Assembly: GCF_002079305.1 (NCBI RefSeq)
Contig: NZ_CP015039.1
Location: forward strand, 3,767,501-3,831,500
Source of the DNA: Rhodovulum sp. P5
GTDB lineage: Bacteria > Pseudomonadota > Alphaproteobacteria > Rhodobacterales > Rhodobacteraceae
DNA: 64,000 nt
Direction of reading: 5' to 3'
Shown: positions 17,525 through 25,710 of the stretch, one piece after another
Layout of the letters: every line of letters begins with the position of its first letter
How positions within the stretch are numbered: the stretch's first letter is position 1
Notes under the pieces: model-generated
Seen by the model: only the letters and a program-made list of their open reading frames with translations
Database searches by the model: none
What the model was told of the DNA's origin: nothing
Program-made: the position numbers and the translations under genes

Positions 17525-17621
17525 ATATGTTCGAGGGATGGGACCACGGAACGGTTCTGTCCTGCTTCACTGTCCCTCGTTCCGCAACTTGCGCCCGGCA
17601 GGCTTTGCCGGGCGCTTTTTT
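17525..17621 (+). ncRNA. Candidate small RNA ending in a strong terminator
   Basis: The gap between rlmB and the CoA-binding gene has a 7-bp stem CGAGGGA (17532-17538) / TCCCTCG (17573-17579) enclosing an inner GGAC/GTCC pair. A second, terminator hairpin follows. A possible promoter (TGGAAC, 16 bases, TAGTTA) precedes it at about 17498-17525. The upstream stem is not needed for termination, so this may be an independent ~95-nt RNA rather than just the rlmB 3' UTR. No named family is recognised. Confidence 0.4.
17591..17621 (+). terminator. Strong Rho-independent terminator
   Basis: GCGCCCGGCA, loop GGCTT, TGCCGGGCGC, then TTTTTT: a perfect 10-bp stem. It terminates the rlmB transcript and/or the candidate small RNA, 16 bases before the next gene. 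Confidence 0.95.
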
Positions 17622-17637
17622 GTGATACGGTCTGCCT

Positions 17638-18114
17638 ATGGGTGGGTATTCCGATGAGTTCCTGAAGAAGGTACTGACCGATGCACGGGTCATCGCCGTG
17701 GTCGGTGTGTCACCCAACCCGATCCGTCCCAGCCACTATGTCGCGCGGTATCTGGCGCTGCGGGGCAAACGGGTGATTCCGGTCAATCCGGGGCATGCGG
17801 GTCAGCGGCTATTCGGGGAAGAGGTCTATCCCGACCTTGCGGCCATCCCGTCGGACGTCCCCGTGGACATGGTCGACATCTTCCGTCGGTCGGACCATGT
17901 ACCGCCCATCGTGGACGATGCCTTGGCGGCGCTGCCGCAGTTGCGCACGGTCTGGATGCAGATCGGGGTGCGCCACGCCGCGGCCGCCGAACGGGCCGAA
18001 GCGGCGGGCGTTGAGGTGATCCAGGACCGCTGTCCGAAGATCGAGTATCAGCGGCTGTTTGGCGAGTTGCGGATGGGCGGTTTCGCCACCGGGATCATAT
18101 CGTCAAAGCTCTGA
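17638..18114 (+). CDS. CoA-binding domain protein
   Basis: A 158-residue single-domain Rossmann protein (CoA_binding_2). The nucleotide-binding start IAVVGVSPNPIRPSHYVARYL and VIPVNPGHAGQRLFGEEVYPDL are the family pattern, as are VDIFRRSDHVPPIVDDAL and the C-terminal QDRCPKIEY. It probably binds CoA or a related nucleotide; no reaction is known. The start overlaps nothing; the terminator just before it implies its own promoter or read-through. Confidence 0.9.
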   Translation: MGGYSDEFLKKVLTDARVIAVVGVSPNPIRPSHYVARYLALRGKRVIPVNPGHAGQRLFGEEVYPDLAAIPSDVPVDMVDIFRRSDHVPPIVDDALAALPQLRTVWMQIGVRHAAAAERAEAAGVEVIQDRCPKIEYQRLFGELRMGGFATGIISSKL

Positions 18115-18120
18115 CCGCGG

Positions 18121-18432
18121 CTATTTTCGCGCGGCCTTTTCCGTGATTCCGCTGGTGCCCTCGCGCCGTTCCAGTTCGGCAAACACGTCGTCAAGTGTCA
18201 CGTCGCGGGCGGCCAGCATGACCAGCAGGTGGTAGAGGACATCCGCCGCCTCGGCCGTCAGCTTTGCGCGGTCGTTCTTCACCGCCTCGATGATTGCCTC
18301 GACGGCCTCTTCGCCGAATTTCTCGGCGCATTTCTCGGGCCCCTTGGCGAACAGCTTCGCCGTCCACGAACTTTCGGGATCGGCGCCCTTGCGCGAGACG
18401 ACGGTCGCGGCGAGGCGGTCCAGAACGCTCAT
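18121..18432 (-). CDS. hisE: Phosphoribosyl-ATP pyrophosphatase HisE
   Basis: A 103-residue all-alpha NTP pyrophosphohydrolase that performs the second step of histidine synthesis. The [32 protein letters not shown] and [15 protein letters not shown] segments give the conserved Glu/Asp metal cluster. The start is the ATG at 18432, overlapping the hisF stop by 4 bases (ATGA); the longer open frame up to 18975 is the shadow of hisF. Last gene of hisAFE. Confidence 0.96.
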   Translation of the reverse strand: MSVLDRLAATVVSRKGADPESSWTAKLFAKGPEKCAEKFGEEAVEAIIEAVKNDRAKLTAEAADVLYHLLVMLAARDVTLDDVFAELERREGTSGITEKAARK

Positions 18433-19190
18433 GTCAGCCTCACCGGGATGCCGGCCTCGGCCATATGCGCCTTGGCCTCGCCAATCGTGAATTCGCCGAA
18501 ATGGAAGATGGAGGCCGCCAGAACCGCGCTTGCGCCGCCCTCCGTCACGCCCTCGACAAGGTGGTCGAGCGTGCCAACCCCACCAGAGGCGATCACCGGC
18601 ACGTCCACGGCATCCGAGATTGCCCGGGTCAGCGGCAGGTTGAAGCCTGCGCGCGTTCCGTCGCGGTCCATGCTGGTCAACAGGATCTCGCCCGCGCCTT
18701 TGGCGACCACGGTCTTGGCGAATTCCACCGCGTCGATGCCGGTGGGCTTGCGCCCGCCATGGGTAAAGATTTCCCATTTTCCGGGGCTGACGGTCTTGGC
18801 GTCGATCGCGACCACGATGCATTGGCTGCCGAACTGCTCTGACGCCTCGCGCACCACATCGGGGTTGGCCACGGCGGCAGAGTTGAAGCTGACCTTGTCC
18901 GCGCCCGCCAAGAGCAGGGCGCGCACATCCTCTACCGTGCGGACACCGCCGCCCACGGTCAGCGGCATGAAGCACTGTTCGGCGGTCCGCTGCACCAGAT
19001 CATACATAGTGCCGCGGTTTTCATGGGTGGCATGGATGTCGAGGAAACAGAGTTCATCCGCACCTGCGGCGTCGTACGCTTTCGCGGCCTCTACCGGGTC
19101 GCCCGCATCCACGAGATTGACGAAATTGACGCCTTTCACGACGCGGCCGTCGGCCACGTCAAGGCAGGGGATGATGCGGGTCTTCAACAT
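18429..19190 (-). CDS. hisF: Imidazole glycerol phosphate synthase, cyclase subunit HisF
   Basis: A 253-residue TIM barrel that closes the imidazole ring using ammonia from His[23 protein letters not shown] and [13 protein letters not shown] (first catalytic Asp region) and [15 protein letters not shown] (second Asp) are HisF signatures. The start is the ATG at 19190. It overlaps hisE by ATGA. Its glutaminase partner hisH lies 14 kb away on the same strand. Confidence 0.96.
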   Translation of the reverse strand: MLKTRIIPCLDVADGRVVKGVNFVNLVDAGDPVEAAKAYDAAGADELCFLDIHATHENRGTMYDLVQRTAEQCFMPLTVGGGVRTVEDVRALLLAGADKVSFNSAAVANPDVVREASEQFGSQCIVVAIDAKTVSPGKWEIFTHGGRKPTGIDAVEFAKTVVAKGAGEILLTSMDRDGTRAGFNLPLTRAISDAVDVPVIASGGVGTLDHLVEGVTEGGASAVLAASIFHFGEFTIGEAKAHMAEAGIPVRLT

Positions 19191-19237
19191 TGGCGGGCTC
19201 CTTTGTCCGCGTCTTAGCGCGGCTTGGCATCGGTGGG

Positions 19238-19284
19238 AAGCGGGGCGCTGCCCCGCACCCCGGGGTATTTTCGCCAAGAAGAAG
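19238..19284 (+). repeat. Rhodobacterales-type dispersed intergenic repeat
   Basis: The segment GCGGGGCGCTGCCCCGCACC followed by CCGGGGTATTTTCGCCAAGA and AGAAG separates hisA from hisF. Two GC-rich half-palindromes run into TATTTT...AAGAAGAAG. From memory, very similar sequences are scattered between genes in many Rhodobacterales genomes. I see only this copy in the window, so the repeat assignment rests on recall. Confidence 0.5.
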
Positions 19285-19298
19285 AGCGCGTCGATGTC

Positions 19299-20018
19299 CT
19301 AGGCGGTGAGGGCGGCAAGCGCCGCGCCCAGATCCAGCGCGCCGTCATAGAGTGCACGGCCCGAGATCGCGCCCGCGATAACGCCCGTGTCGCGCAGGGC
19401 GATGAGGTCGGCCATCGACGATACCCCGCCCGAGGCGATCACCGGGATCGAAACGGCGCGCGCCAGTGCTTCGGTCGCGGCGATGTTGGGGCCGGCCATC
19501 GCACCGTCGCGGTCGATATCGGTATAGATCAGTGCCGCGACCCCGGCGTCTTCGAAGCTTTTCGCCAGGTCGGTCACCATGACGTCGGTCTCTTCGGCCC
19601 AGCCTTTCGTCGCCACACGGCCGTTGCGCGCATCGACGCCCACGGCGACCTTGCCGGGGAAGGCGCGTGCGGCCTCGCGCACCAGATCGGGATTTTCAAC
19701 CGCGACGGTGCCGAGGATCACGCGGGCGAGCCCCTTGTCCAGCCATCCCTCGATCGTTGCCATGTCACGGATGCCGCCGCCAAGCTGGGCGGGCACATCC
19801 GTCGCCGCAAGGATCGCCTCCACCGCCGCGGCATTGACGGGCTGGCCCGCGAAGGCACCGTTGAGATCCACCAGATGCAGCCACGCACAGCCCGAATCCT
19901 GAAACGCCCGGGCCTGCGCCGCTGGGTCGTCGCCGAAGACGGTGGCCTTGTCCATCTCGCCGCGCAACAGGCGCACACACTGGCCGTCTTTGAGGTCGAT
20001 GGCGGGGTAGAGGATCAT
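19299..20018 (-). CDS. hisA: Phosphoribosylformimino-5-aminoimidazole carboxamide ribotide isomerase HisA
   Basis: A 239-residue TIM barrel that catalyses the Amadori isomerisation before His[22 protein letters not shown] carries the catalytic Asp8, and [15 protein letters not shown] carries the second Asp. LGGGIRD and VIASGGVSS are the phosphate-binding loops. First gene of hisAFE; 108 bases holding the dispersed repeat separate it from hisF. Confidence 0.96.
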   Translation of the reverse strand: MILYPAIDLKDGQCVRLLRGEMDKATVFGDDPAAQARAFQDSGCAWLHLVDLNGAFAGQPVNAAAVEAILAATDVPAQLGGGIRDMATIEGWLDKGLARVILGTVAVENPDLVREAARAFPGKVAVGVDARNGRVATKGWAEETDVMVTDLAKSFEDAGVAALIYTDIDRDGAMAGPNIAATEALARAVSIPVIASGGVSSMADLIALRDTGVIAGAISGRALYDGALDLGAALAALTA

Positions 20019-20149
20019 GGATGGGGTCCTTGCCTTTGAGATCGCGCTGCTTATGCCCGAACGGGCGGGGATTGCAACGGACCGGACCGCGACGCTTGCG
20101 CCAAGGGCGGCGACTCGGCCAGACTGCGGCCAGTTCAGGGAGGCATATC

Positions 20150-20542
20150 ATGCGACATTTCTTGGTGGCCCTTGGCCTTGCCGCTGCGCTGGCGACACCC
20201 GGCGCTGCCGATCCGGTCGAAGGCCTGTGGCAAACCCGTCCGGATGACGACGGGAATTTCGGGCATGTTCGGATCACGCCCTGTGGGGCAAAGCTCTGCG
20301 GTACGCTGGTGACCGCCTTTGGCCCCGACCGCAAGCCGGTTGAGTCCGATACCGTGGGCAAGCGCATCGTGTGGGATATGGAACCACTGGGCGACGGGCG
20401 CTACGGCAACGGCAAGGTCTGGGCCCCGGACCGGGACAAGACCTACAATTCCAAGATGGAGTTGGAGGGCAACAGGCTGGCCGTGTCGGGTTGCGTGCTG
20501 GGCATCTGCCGCGATGGCGGGAAATGGCTGCGGGTGAAGTAG
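20150..20542 (+). CDS. DUF2147 family secreted protein
   Basis: A 130-residue exported protein. A signal peptide (MRHFLVALGLAAALATPGAA) is followed by DPVEGLWQTRPDDDGNFGHVRI, the DUF2147 opening (D-V-G-W-T-DD), and ITPCGAKLCGTL, WDMEPLGDGRYGNGKVWAPD and KMELEGNRLAVSGCVLGIC. The four Cys (two pairs) probably form disulphides in the periplasm. The fold is beta-barrel-like, function unknown. The start is set by AGGGAGG 6 bases before the ATG at 20150. Confidence 0.88.
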   Translation: MRHFLVALGLAAALATPGAADPVEGLWQTRPDDDGNFGHVRITPCGAKLCGTLVTAFGPDRKPVESDTVGKRIVWDMEPLGDGRYGNGKVWAPDRDKTYNSKMELEGNRLAVSGCVLGICRDGGKWLRVK

Positions 20543-20545
20543 CGC

Positions 20546-20851
20546 TCAGTCACCGATCCGCATGGTTTGCCGCAACGTCCCGTCCATGTCGTAGATCAGG
20601 ATCTGGTCGTCCGCAGTCACGATGGCAAACCAGTCGCGGCCGCGGGTAAAGGCCGTGGCCGTGGCGCCGTCGGGCAGGGCGACTTGGTCCGGCAGGGTCA
20701 CCGTGCCACCCCCCGGCATGCGGATGACAAAGAGCGCGACGATCACTAGAAAGCCTGCAATCATCGTCACCATCAGAACGGTGACGAGTACGCGCAGGAG
20801 TTTCAGGTTCGGGGGCAGACCCGCGTCCTGGGGAGTATCGTCCATGTCCAT
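20546..20851 (-). CDS. DUF6476 family single-pass membrane protein
   Basis: A 101-residue protein with a short acidic N-terminus, one membrane helix (about 20-44) and an extracytoplasmic beta-type tail: [20 protein letters not shown]...[22 protein letters not shown]. It resembles the DUF6476 family of Rhodobacteraceae; function unknown. The ATG at 20851 (or 20845) lies inside the start region of the divergent pseudouridine synthase gene, so the two 5' ends overlap. Its 3' end is 3 bases from the DUF2147 gene. Confidence 0.78.
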   Translation of the reverse strand: MDMDDTPQDAGLPPNLKLLRVLVTVLMVTMIAGFLVIVALFVIRMPGGGTVTLPDQVALPDGATATAFTRGRDWFAIVTADDQILIYDMDGTLRQTMRIGD

Positions 20852-21872
20852 GTCTCGCCGCCTGACCGTCACCATCGGGCCGAACCCGCCCGAGCGTCTT
20901 GATAAGGCGCTTGCCCGCGATGTGCCAGAGGCGGAGGGCCTCAGCCGGTCGCGTCTTGCGAAACTGATCGCGGCCGGTGGCGTGCGCCGGTTCGGCACGG
21001 TGCTGGACGACCCCAAGGCGAAGGTCGCCGAAGGCGATGCGATTGAGCTGGCGTTCTGCGACCCGGTCGAGGTCGCGGCCCGGGCCGAGGCGATTCCGCT
21101 GGCGGTCGTCCATGAGGATTCGCACCTGATCGTTGTGGACAAGCCCGCCGGCATGGTGGTGCATCCAGCACCCGGTACGCCCGCGGGTACGCTGGTCAAC
21201 GCGCTTCTGGCCCATTGCGGCGACAGCCTCTCCGGGATCGGCGGTGAGAAACGGCCCGGGATCGTCCACCGGATCGACAAGGAGACGAGCGGCCTTCTGG
21301 TCGTGGCCAAGACCGACAAGGCGCATGCGGGGTTGGCCGCGCAGTTCGCGGCCCACAGTGTCGAGCGGCACTACCGGGCGGTCGTGCATGGCGTGCCCGA
21401 TCCGGGCGATCCGCGGCTGCGCGGTCTGCCAGGCGTCAGTTTCGAGGCCGGGGGCGTTCTGCGCATCGCCACCCAGATTGGTCGCCACCGGACCGACCGG
21501 CAACGGCAGGCGGTGCTGGCCGCAGGCGGACGGCATGCGGTGACGCGGGCGCGGGTCGTCGAAAGTTTTGGGACGCCGGGGGCGGCGGCGCTGGTCGATT
21601 GCTGGCTGGAGACGGGGCGCACGCATCAGATCAGGGTCCACATGGCCCATGCCGGGCACGCACTGATCGGCGACCCCGTTTACGGCGGGCGGCGCCGGTT
21701 GTCGGAACGCGCGGTGGGGTCGGCGGCAGCCAGCGCGGCGGCCGCATTTCCGCGGCAGGCCCTGCATGCGGCAACGCTGGGGTTCGTCCACCCCGAAACG
21801 GGCGAGACGATGACGTTCGAGTCCCGCCTGCCTGACGACCTGCAGGAACTTTTGGCCAGCCTGCGTGGTTGA
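20844..21872 (+). CDS. RluA/RluD-family pseudouridine synthase
   Basis: A 342-residue enzyme that isomerises uridine in rRNA. An N-terminal S4 RNA-binding domain ([10 protein letters not shown]...[15 protein letters not shown]) is followed by the catalytic domain. The catalytic Asp145 is in [18 protein letters not shown], and [15 protein letters not shown] and [25 protein letters not shown] are hallmarks. RluD is most likely, but RluC cannot be excluded. The start is the ATG at 20844, 8 bases after GGGGAG; the SD lies within the coding region of the divergent DUF6476 gene. Confidence 0.9.
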   Translation: MSMSRRLTVTIGPNPPERLDKALARDVPEAEGLSRSRLAKLIAAGGVRRFGTVLDDPKAKVAEGDAIELAFCDPVEVAARAEAIPLAVVHEDSHLIVVDKPAGMVVHPAPGTPAGTLVNALLAHCGDSLSGIGGEKRPGIVHRIDKETSGLLVVAKTDKAHAGLAAQFAAHSVERHYRAVVHGVPDPGDPRLRGLPGVSFEAGGVLRIATQIGRHRTDRQRQAVLAAGGRHAVTRARVVESFGTPGAAALVDCWLETGRTHQIRVHMAHAGHALIGDPVYGGRRRLSERAVGSAAASAAAAFPRQALHAATLGFVHPETGETMTFESRLPDDLQELLASLRG

Positions 21873-21966
21873 CATGAAAAGCAATCCCGCGTGAGCGGAT
21901 GCAACTTTTACCGATTTTCGACGGATTCCCGTTCATACTCCGTAACAGGATGTAAATGGGCATAAC

Positions 21967-21994
21967 TTGAACCGATCGGTTCAGTTCTTAAATC
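21967..21994 (+). promoter_or_regulatory. Putative rpoH promoter overlapping a 16-bp perfect palindrome
   Basis: TTGAAC (21967-21972), 16 bases, TAAATC (21989-21994) is a plausible promoter 33 bases before the rpoH ATG. The -35 is embedded in the perfect palindrome TGAACCGATCGGTTCA (21968-21983), the shape of a TetR-type or similar dimer operator. An AAGGGAGCGACAGGGA leader gives the ribosome-binding site. Confidence 0.5.
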
Positions 21995-22026
21995 GTTAAG
22001 CAAGATCAAGGGAGCGACAGGGAACC

Positions 22027-22923
22027 ATGAGCAACTACGCCAATCTTCCGGCCCCGTCTCCGGAACAGGGGCTGAACCGGTATCTGCAGGAAATCCGCAA
22101 GTTTCCGCTGCTGGAACCGGAAGAGGAATACATGCTGGCCAAACGCTGGGTGGACCATCAGGACACCGAGGCGGCGCACAAGATGGTGACGTCGCATCTG
22201 CGCTTGGCCGCGAAGATCGCGATGGGCTATCGCGGCTACGGTCTGCCGCAGGCGGAAGTGATCTCCGAGGCCAATGTCGGCCTGATGCAGGCGGTCAAGC
22301 GGTTTGACCCTGAAAAGGGCTTCCGCCTTGCGACCTATGCGATGTGGTGGATTCGGGCGGCGATCCAAGAATACATCCTGCGGTCGTGGAGCCTTGTGAA
22401 GCTCGGCACGACCTCGGCCCAGAAGAAGCTGTTCTTCAACCTGCGCAAGGCCAAGGCGCGGATCGGTGCACTGGAAGACGGCGATCTTCGCCCGGAAAAC
22501 GTGGCGCGCATCGCAAATGACCTGAACGTGTCCGAGGACGAAGTCATCGCGATGAACCGGCGTCTGTCGGGGGGCGATGCGTCCCTGAACGCGATGGTCG
22601 GCGGCGACGGCGAGACCACGACCGAGTGGCAGGATTGGCTTGAAGACGAGGACGCCGATCAGGCCGAGGCCTATGCCGAGCGCGATGAGATGGAGAGCCG
22701 TCGCGAACTGCTGGTTCAGGCGATGGAGGTTCTGAACGACCGCGAAAAAGACATCCTGATGCAGCGGCGCCTGCGCGATGATCCCGTGACGCTGGAGGAT
22801 TTGTCGGGCGTCTACAATGTCAGCCGCGAGCGGATTCGCCAGATCGAAGTCCGCGCTTTCGAAAAATTGCAGAAGCGCATGACGGAACTGGCAAGTGAAA
22901 AGGGCATGATTGCCTCTGCGTAA
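22027..22923 (+). CDS. rpoH: RNA polymerase heat-shock sigma factor RpoH (RpoHI type)
   Basis: A 298-residue sigma-70 family factor (sigma-32) that directs transcription of chaperones and proteases. Region 2 is GYGLPQAEVISEANVGLMQA, with RLATYAMWWIRAAIQEYILR as the -10 recognition helix. The RpoH box is QKKLFFNLR, and region 4.2 (VTLEDLSGVYNVSRERIRQIEVRAFEKL) reads the -35. The N-terminus SNYANLPAPSPEQGLNRYLQEIRKFPLLE is that of the Rhodobacter RpoHI group. Monocistronic, with a GGGCCC-type hairpin after it. Confidence 0.96.
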   Translation: MSNYANLPAPSPEQGLNRYLQEIRKFPLLEPEEEYMLAKRWVDHQDTEAAHKMVTSHLRLAAKIAMGYRGYGLPQAEVISEANVGLMQAVKRFDPEKGFRLATYAMWWIRAAIQEYILRSWSLVKLGTTSAQKKLFFNLRKAKARIGALEDGDLRPENVARIANDLNVSEDEVIAMNRRLSGGDASLNAMVGGDGETTTEWQDWLEDEDADQAEAYAERDEMESRRELLVQAMEVLNDREKDILMQRRLRDDPVTLEDLSGVYNVSRERIRQIEVRAFEKLQKRMTELASEKGMIASA

Positions 22924-22979
22924 ATCGGGATGTGACGTCGCGTTTTGACGTTCACGGCGATTGCCGCTAAAGACAAATC

Positions 22980-23007
22980 CGGGCCCGTTTTGTGTTCAGC
23001 GGGCCCG
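22980..23007 (+). terminator. Hairpin after rpoH, possible terminator
   Basis: CGGGCCCG occurs twice (22980-22987 and 23000-23007); being self-complementary, the copies pair as an 8-bp stem with a T-rich 12-base loop. There is no uninterrupted T run after it (TGTTTACG), so its strength is uncertain. Confidence 0.5.
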
Positions 23008-23032
23008 TGTTTACGAGTGTTTGGTTGGTACG

Positions 23033-23965
23033 ATGGACATCACCGAATTGCTTGCCCGCATCAGGCGGGCGGCTGACCTGTATGATATAGACGCCTTCGA
23101 AGAATTGGCGCTCGAACTTGGACGGGTACGCGCTGCCCTGTCCGACACAGCCGCGGAACGATCTGCGGACATCATGGAAGAGGTGGCGACGCTGCGCCGC
23201 CGCCTTCAGCAAAGCACGCCGCATCTTCATGAACATCGTCGGCGAGGTATGTCGCCGTCCGGCCCGTTACGGAAACCGGATCTGGACGCAGTCGAGGCGC
23301 TGTTTTGCGCCATCGGGCGCGGGGTGGTCGAAGCGGTGCGCCCGCTGCTTGATACCGCCACTGTAAATGCGTGGAATGAGAGACTGCGGCGAACGCCTCT
23401 GCTTCATGCGCTCATGGTTCCGGGGCGGTCACCGGCCATGCTGCGGCTGTTGCTGGAGGCGGGGGCCGACCCGCGGATCGGTACGCCCGACGGTCTTACG
23501 CCGCTTCATGCGATCGCCGCCTATCCCGGCGGCAGGGAGCCCGACAACCAGACCGCGGCCCTTGCGCAGATGCTGGTCACAGCCGGGGGGGATATTCATG
23601 CCGTCAGCCAACCCTATGGCTGGACCCCGCTGCAACGCGCCCTGATGGAGGGAACCGCGGGTGAGGTTGGCGCGCTTCTGCGGGCCGGGGCGGACCCGAA
23701 TGCGCCCTTTGGCGAACAGTCCCAACCCTGGTTCACACCGGGCCGGTTGCCGCTTCAGGTCGCGGGGGCCGATCCCGCGAAAGTGCGGCGGTTGCTGGAT
23801 TACGGGGCGCGCCCCGATTTGCGCGACATGCAGGACGGTACGGTCAACGGCTATCTTGAGGACGTTCTTGCCCGTCACATGGCCGCCAATCTGGACGATG
23901 ACCGGGACATTCCCGCGCTTGAGACCTCGCTTGCCCTTCTGCGCGACTGGCCGAAGCGGTCATAG
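23033..23965 (+). CDS. Ankyrin-repeat protein
   Basis: A 310-residue cytoplasmic protein. An N-terminal helical part (about 1-75) precedes ankyrin repeats. Visible repeat cores are RRTPLLHALMVPGRSPAMLRLLLEAGADPRIGT, GLTPLHAIAAY...MLVTAGGDIHAVS and GWTPLQRALMEGTAGEVGALLRAGADPNAPF, then a degenerate LPLQVAGADPAKVRRLLDYGARPDL. Ankyrins mediate protein binding. The ATG at 23033 is preferred; the frame reaches back to 22961 across the rpoH hairpin. Convergent with the AEC transporter gene. Confidence 0.85.
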   Translation: MDITELLARIRRAADLYDIDAFEELALELGRVRAALSDTAAERSADIMEEVATLRRRLQQSTPHLHEHRRRGMSPSGPLRKPDLDAVEALFCAIGRGVVEAVRPLLDTATVNAWNERLRRTPLLHALMVPGRSPAMLRLLLEAGADPRIGTPDGLTPLHAIAAYPGGREPDNQTAALAQMLVTAGGDIHAVSQPYGWTPLQRALMEGTAGEVGALLRAGADPNAPFGEQSQPWFTPGRLPLQVAGADPAKVRRLLDYGARPDLRDMQDGTVNGYLEDVLARHMAANLDDDRDIPALETSLALLRDWPKRS

Positions 23966-23980
23966 AGAACGCGGCCACGC

Positions 23981-24910
23981 TCAGGGCAGAATCGCAAGCC
24001 AGACCCAGACGGTCAGGATCGACATTGCCGTTCCGATCAACACCGAAGACGCGGCGACGCGCCGCGCGGCCCCGTACATGTTGGCGAAGATGTAGGAGTT
24101 CACGCCCGGCGCCATCGCCGCCGTCACCACGGCGGAACGGAACTGGCTTTTGTCCAGCCCCAGCCCCGTCCCCATCAGCCACGCCACCGAAGGATGCAGC
24201 ACCAGCGACACCGCGCAGGCAAAGGCGATGACGCGCAGGTCGCCCTCTGGCCGATAGCGCACCAACACCCCGCCAAGGCCGAACAGCGCAGCCGGCAGCG
24301 CCGCCCGGATCATCATGTCGAGCGCGTCGGTGAAGACACCCGGCAGGGCAAGCCCGGTCAGGTTGACGATCAGGCCCAAAGAGATCCCGACGATCAGCGC
24401 ATTTCGGAACATCGCCCGCAGGATCGAGCGAGAGGTGCGCACGAGCCCCGCGCCGCGATTGCGCACGATCTCCATCGCCGTCAGCCCCACGCCGTAACAA
24501 AGGGGCGAGTGAATCGCGATGATCGCGTAGTTGGGCTCCAGCGCATCCGCCCCATAGGCCCTTTCGGTGATCGGCAGGCCCAGCAGGAGCGAGTTGGAGA
24601 AAAGCCCGATGAAGCCGATGGCGACGCTGTCCTCCCAACTTCGGTTGAACAGAAGTCGCGCGCCGGTCAGCCCCACGCCGAACCCTGTCAGCGCGCCGGT
24701 GTAGAAACTGACCAGAAGCCGCCAGTCGAAATTCTGCGCAAGATCCAGCGATGACACGGCGCGGAACAGCAGGCAGGGGATGGCGAAATTCTGGGTGAAT
24801 TTCATCAGCCCTTCGACCCCGGAATCGGGAAACACGCCACGGCCCACGGCGACCGCCCCAAAGCCGATCACGAGGAAGACCGGAAGAATGACCTCCAGCA
24901 GCGCCTGCAT
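23981..24910 (-). CDS. AEC family transporter
   Basis: A 309-residue inner-membrane carrier of the auxin-efflux carrier family with about ten hydrophobic helices in two halves. The conserved break region NFAIPCLLFRAVSS and the C-terminal APGVNSYIFANMYG (typical x-P-x-N-x-Y/F-x-A-x-x-Y) are visible. Substrates in bacteria include dicarboxylates such as malate. The ATG at 24910 shares one base with the stop of the upstream hydrolase (TGATG), so translation is coupled. Last gene of the operon. Confidence 0.9.
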   Translation of the reverse strand: MQALLEVILPVFLVIGFGAVAVGRGVFPDSGVEGLMKFTQNFAIPCLLFRAVSSLDLAQNFDWRLLVSFYTGALTGFGVGLTGARLLFNRSWEDSVAIGFIGLFSNSLLLGLPITERAYGADALEPNYAIIAIHSPLCYGVGLTAMEIVRNRGAGLVRTSRSILRAMFRNALIVGISLGLIVNLTGLALPGVFTDALDMMIRAALPAALFGLGGVLVRYRPEGDLRVIAFACAVSLVLHPSVAWLMGTGLGLDKSQFRSAVVTAAMAPGVNSYIFANMYGAARRVAASSVLIGTAMSILTVWVWLAILP

Positions 24911-25710
24911 CAGGCGGGCAGGGTCAGGACCATCCCGTCATAGGCGGGGGTGATATGGTCCGGGGTTTCGGTGGCGACGGTGTCGTAGTCCATGTCGATA
25001 TGCATGTTGGTCAGGACCGCGCGCTTCGGGGTCAGACGGTCGATCCACTCCAGCGTCTTTTCCAGATGCAGATGGGTCGGGTGCGGGGTGTAGCGCAGCG
25101 CGTCGATCACGAGGATATCCAGTCCCTCCAGCAAGGCCCAACTGTCCTGTCCCATCTCGACCACATCGGGCAGGTAGGCCAGTTGCCCGATGCGGAACCC
25201 CAGCGCATCGATGGCGCCGTGATTGACCCGGAACGGCACGAAGGTGATCGCGCCCCCCGCGCCATCGATGGTCACAGGCCCGTCGATGGTGTGCATTTCC
25301 AGAATGGGCGGGTAGGGGGATCCTTCGGGTTGCACGAATGCGTAGCCGAAGCGGGAATAAAGCGCCTCTTGCGTCGGTCCGTCGGCCCAGACGGGCAGTC
25401 GGTGGCGCGTGTTGAACACGATCTGGCGCAAATCGTCGATGCCGTGCACATGGTCGGCATGGGCGTGGGTGTAGACGACGGCATCCAGTTCGCCGATGCC
25501 GGCCTGCAATAGTTGTGCCCGCAAGTCCGGCGAGGTGTCGATCAGCACCCGCGTGAGCCCCCGTTCGCCTTCGCGCGTGACCAGCATCGAACACCGTTGA
25601 CGCCGGTTCTTGGGATTGTCGGGATCGCAGGCGCCCCAGTGCCCGCCAAGCCGCGGCACCCCGCCGGACGAACCGCAGCCGAGAATGGTGTAGGTGAGCG
25701 TCCCGCTCAC
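24910..25710 (-). CDS. MBL-fold metallohydrolase (PhnP-like)
   Basis: A 266-residue metallo-beta-lactamase-fold phosphodiesterase. Metal ligands His82-x-His84-x-Asp86-His87 lie in YTHAHADHVHGIDDL. LTYTILGCGSSGGVPR at the N-terminus and the Cys-rich CDPDNPKNRRQRCSMLV are typical of the PhnP/Ribonuclease Z-like group. The substrate may be a cyclic or diester phosphate. The start is GTG at 25710 overlapping the tatD stop as GTGA. A further in-frame GTG at 25725 is less likely. Confidence 0.9.
   Translation of the reverse strand: MSGTLTYTILGCGSSGGVPRLGGHWGACDPDNPKNRRQRCSMLVTREGERGLTRVLIDTSPDLRAQLLQAGIGELDAVVYTHAHADHVHGIDDLRQIVFNTRHRLPVWADGPTQEALYSRFGYAFVQPEGSPYPPILEMHTIDGPVTIDGAGGAITFVPFRVNHGAIDALGFRIGQLAYLPDVVEMGQDSWALLEGLDILVIDALRYTPHPTHLHLEKTLEWIDRLTPKRAVLTNMHIDMDYDTVATETPDHITPAYDGMVLTLPA

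Noticed and set aside
18433..18975. N-terminal extension of hisE frame to 284 codons
   Set aside because: It is the shadow of hisF; HisE starts at the ATG at 18432 overlapping the hisF stop.
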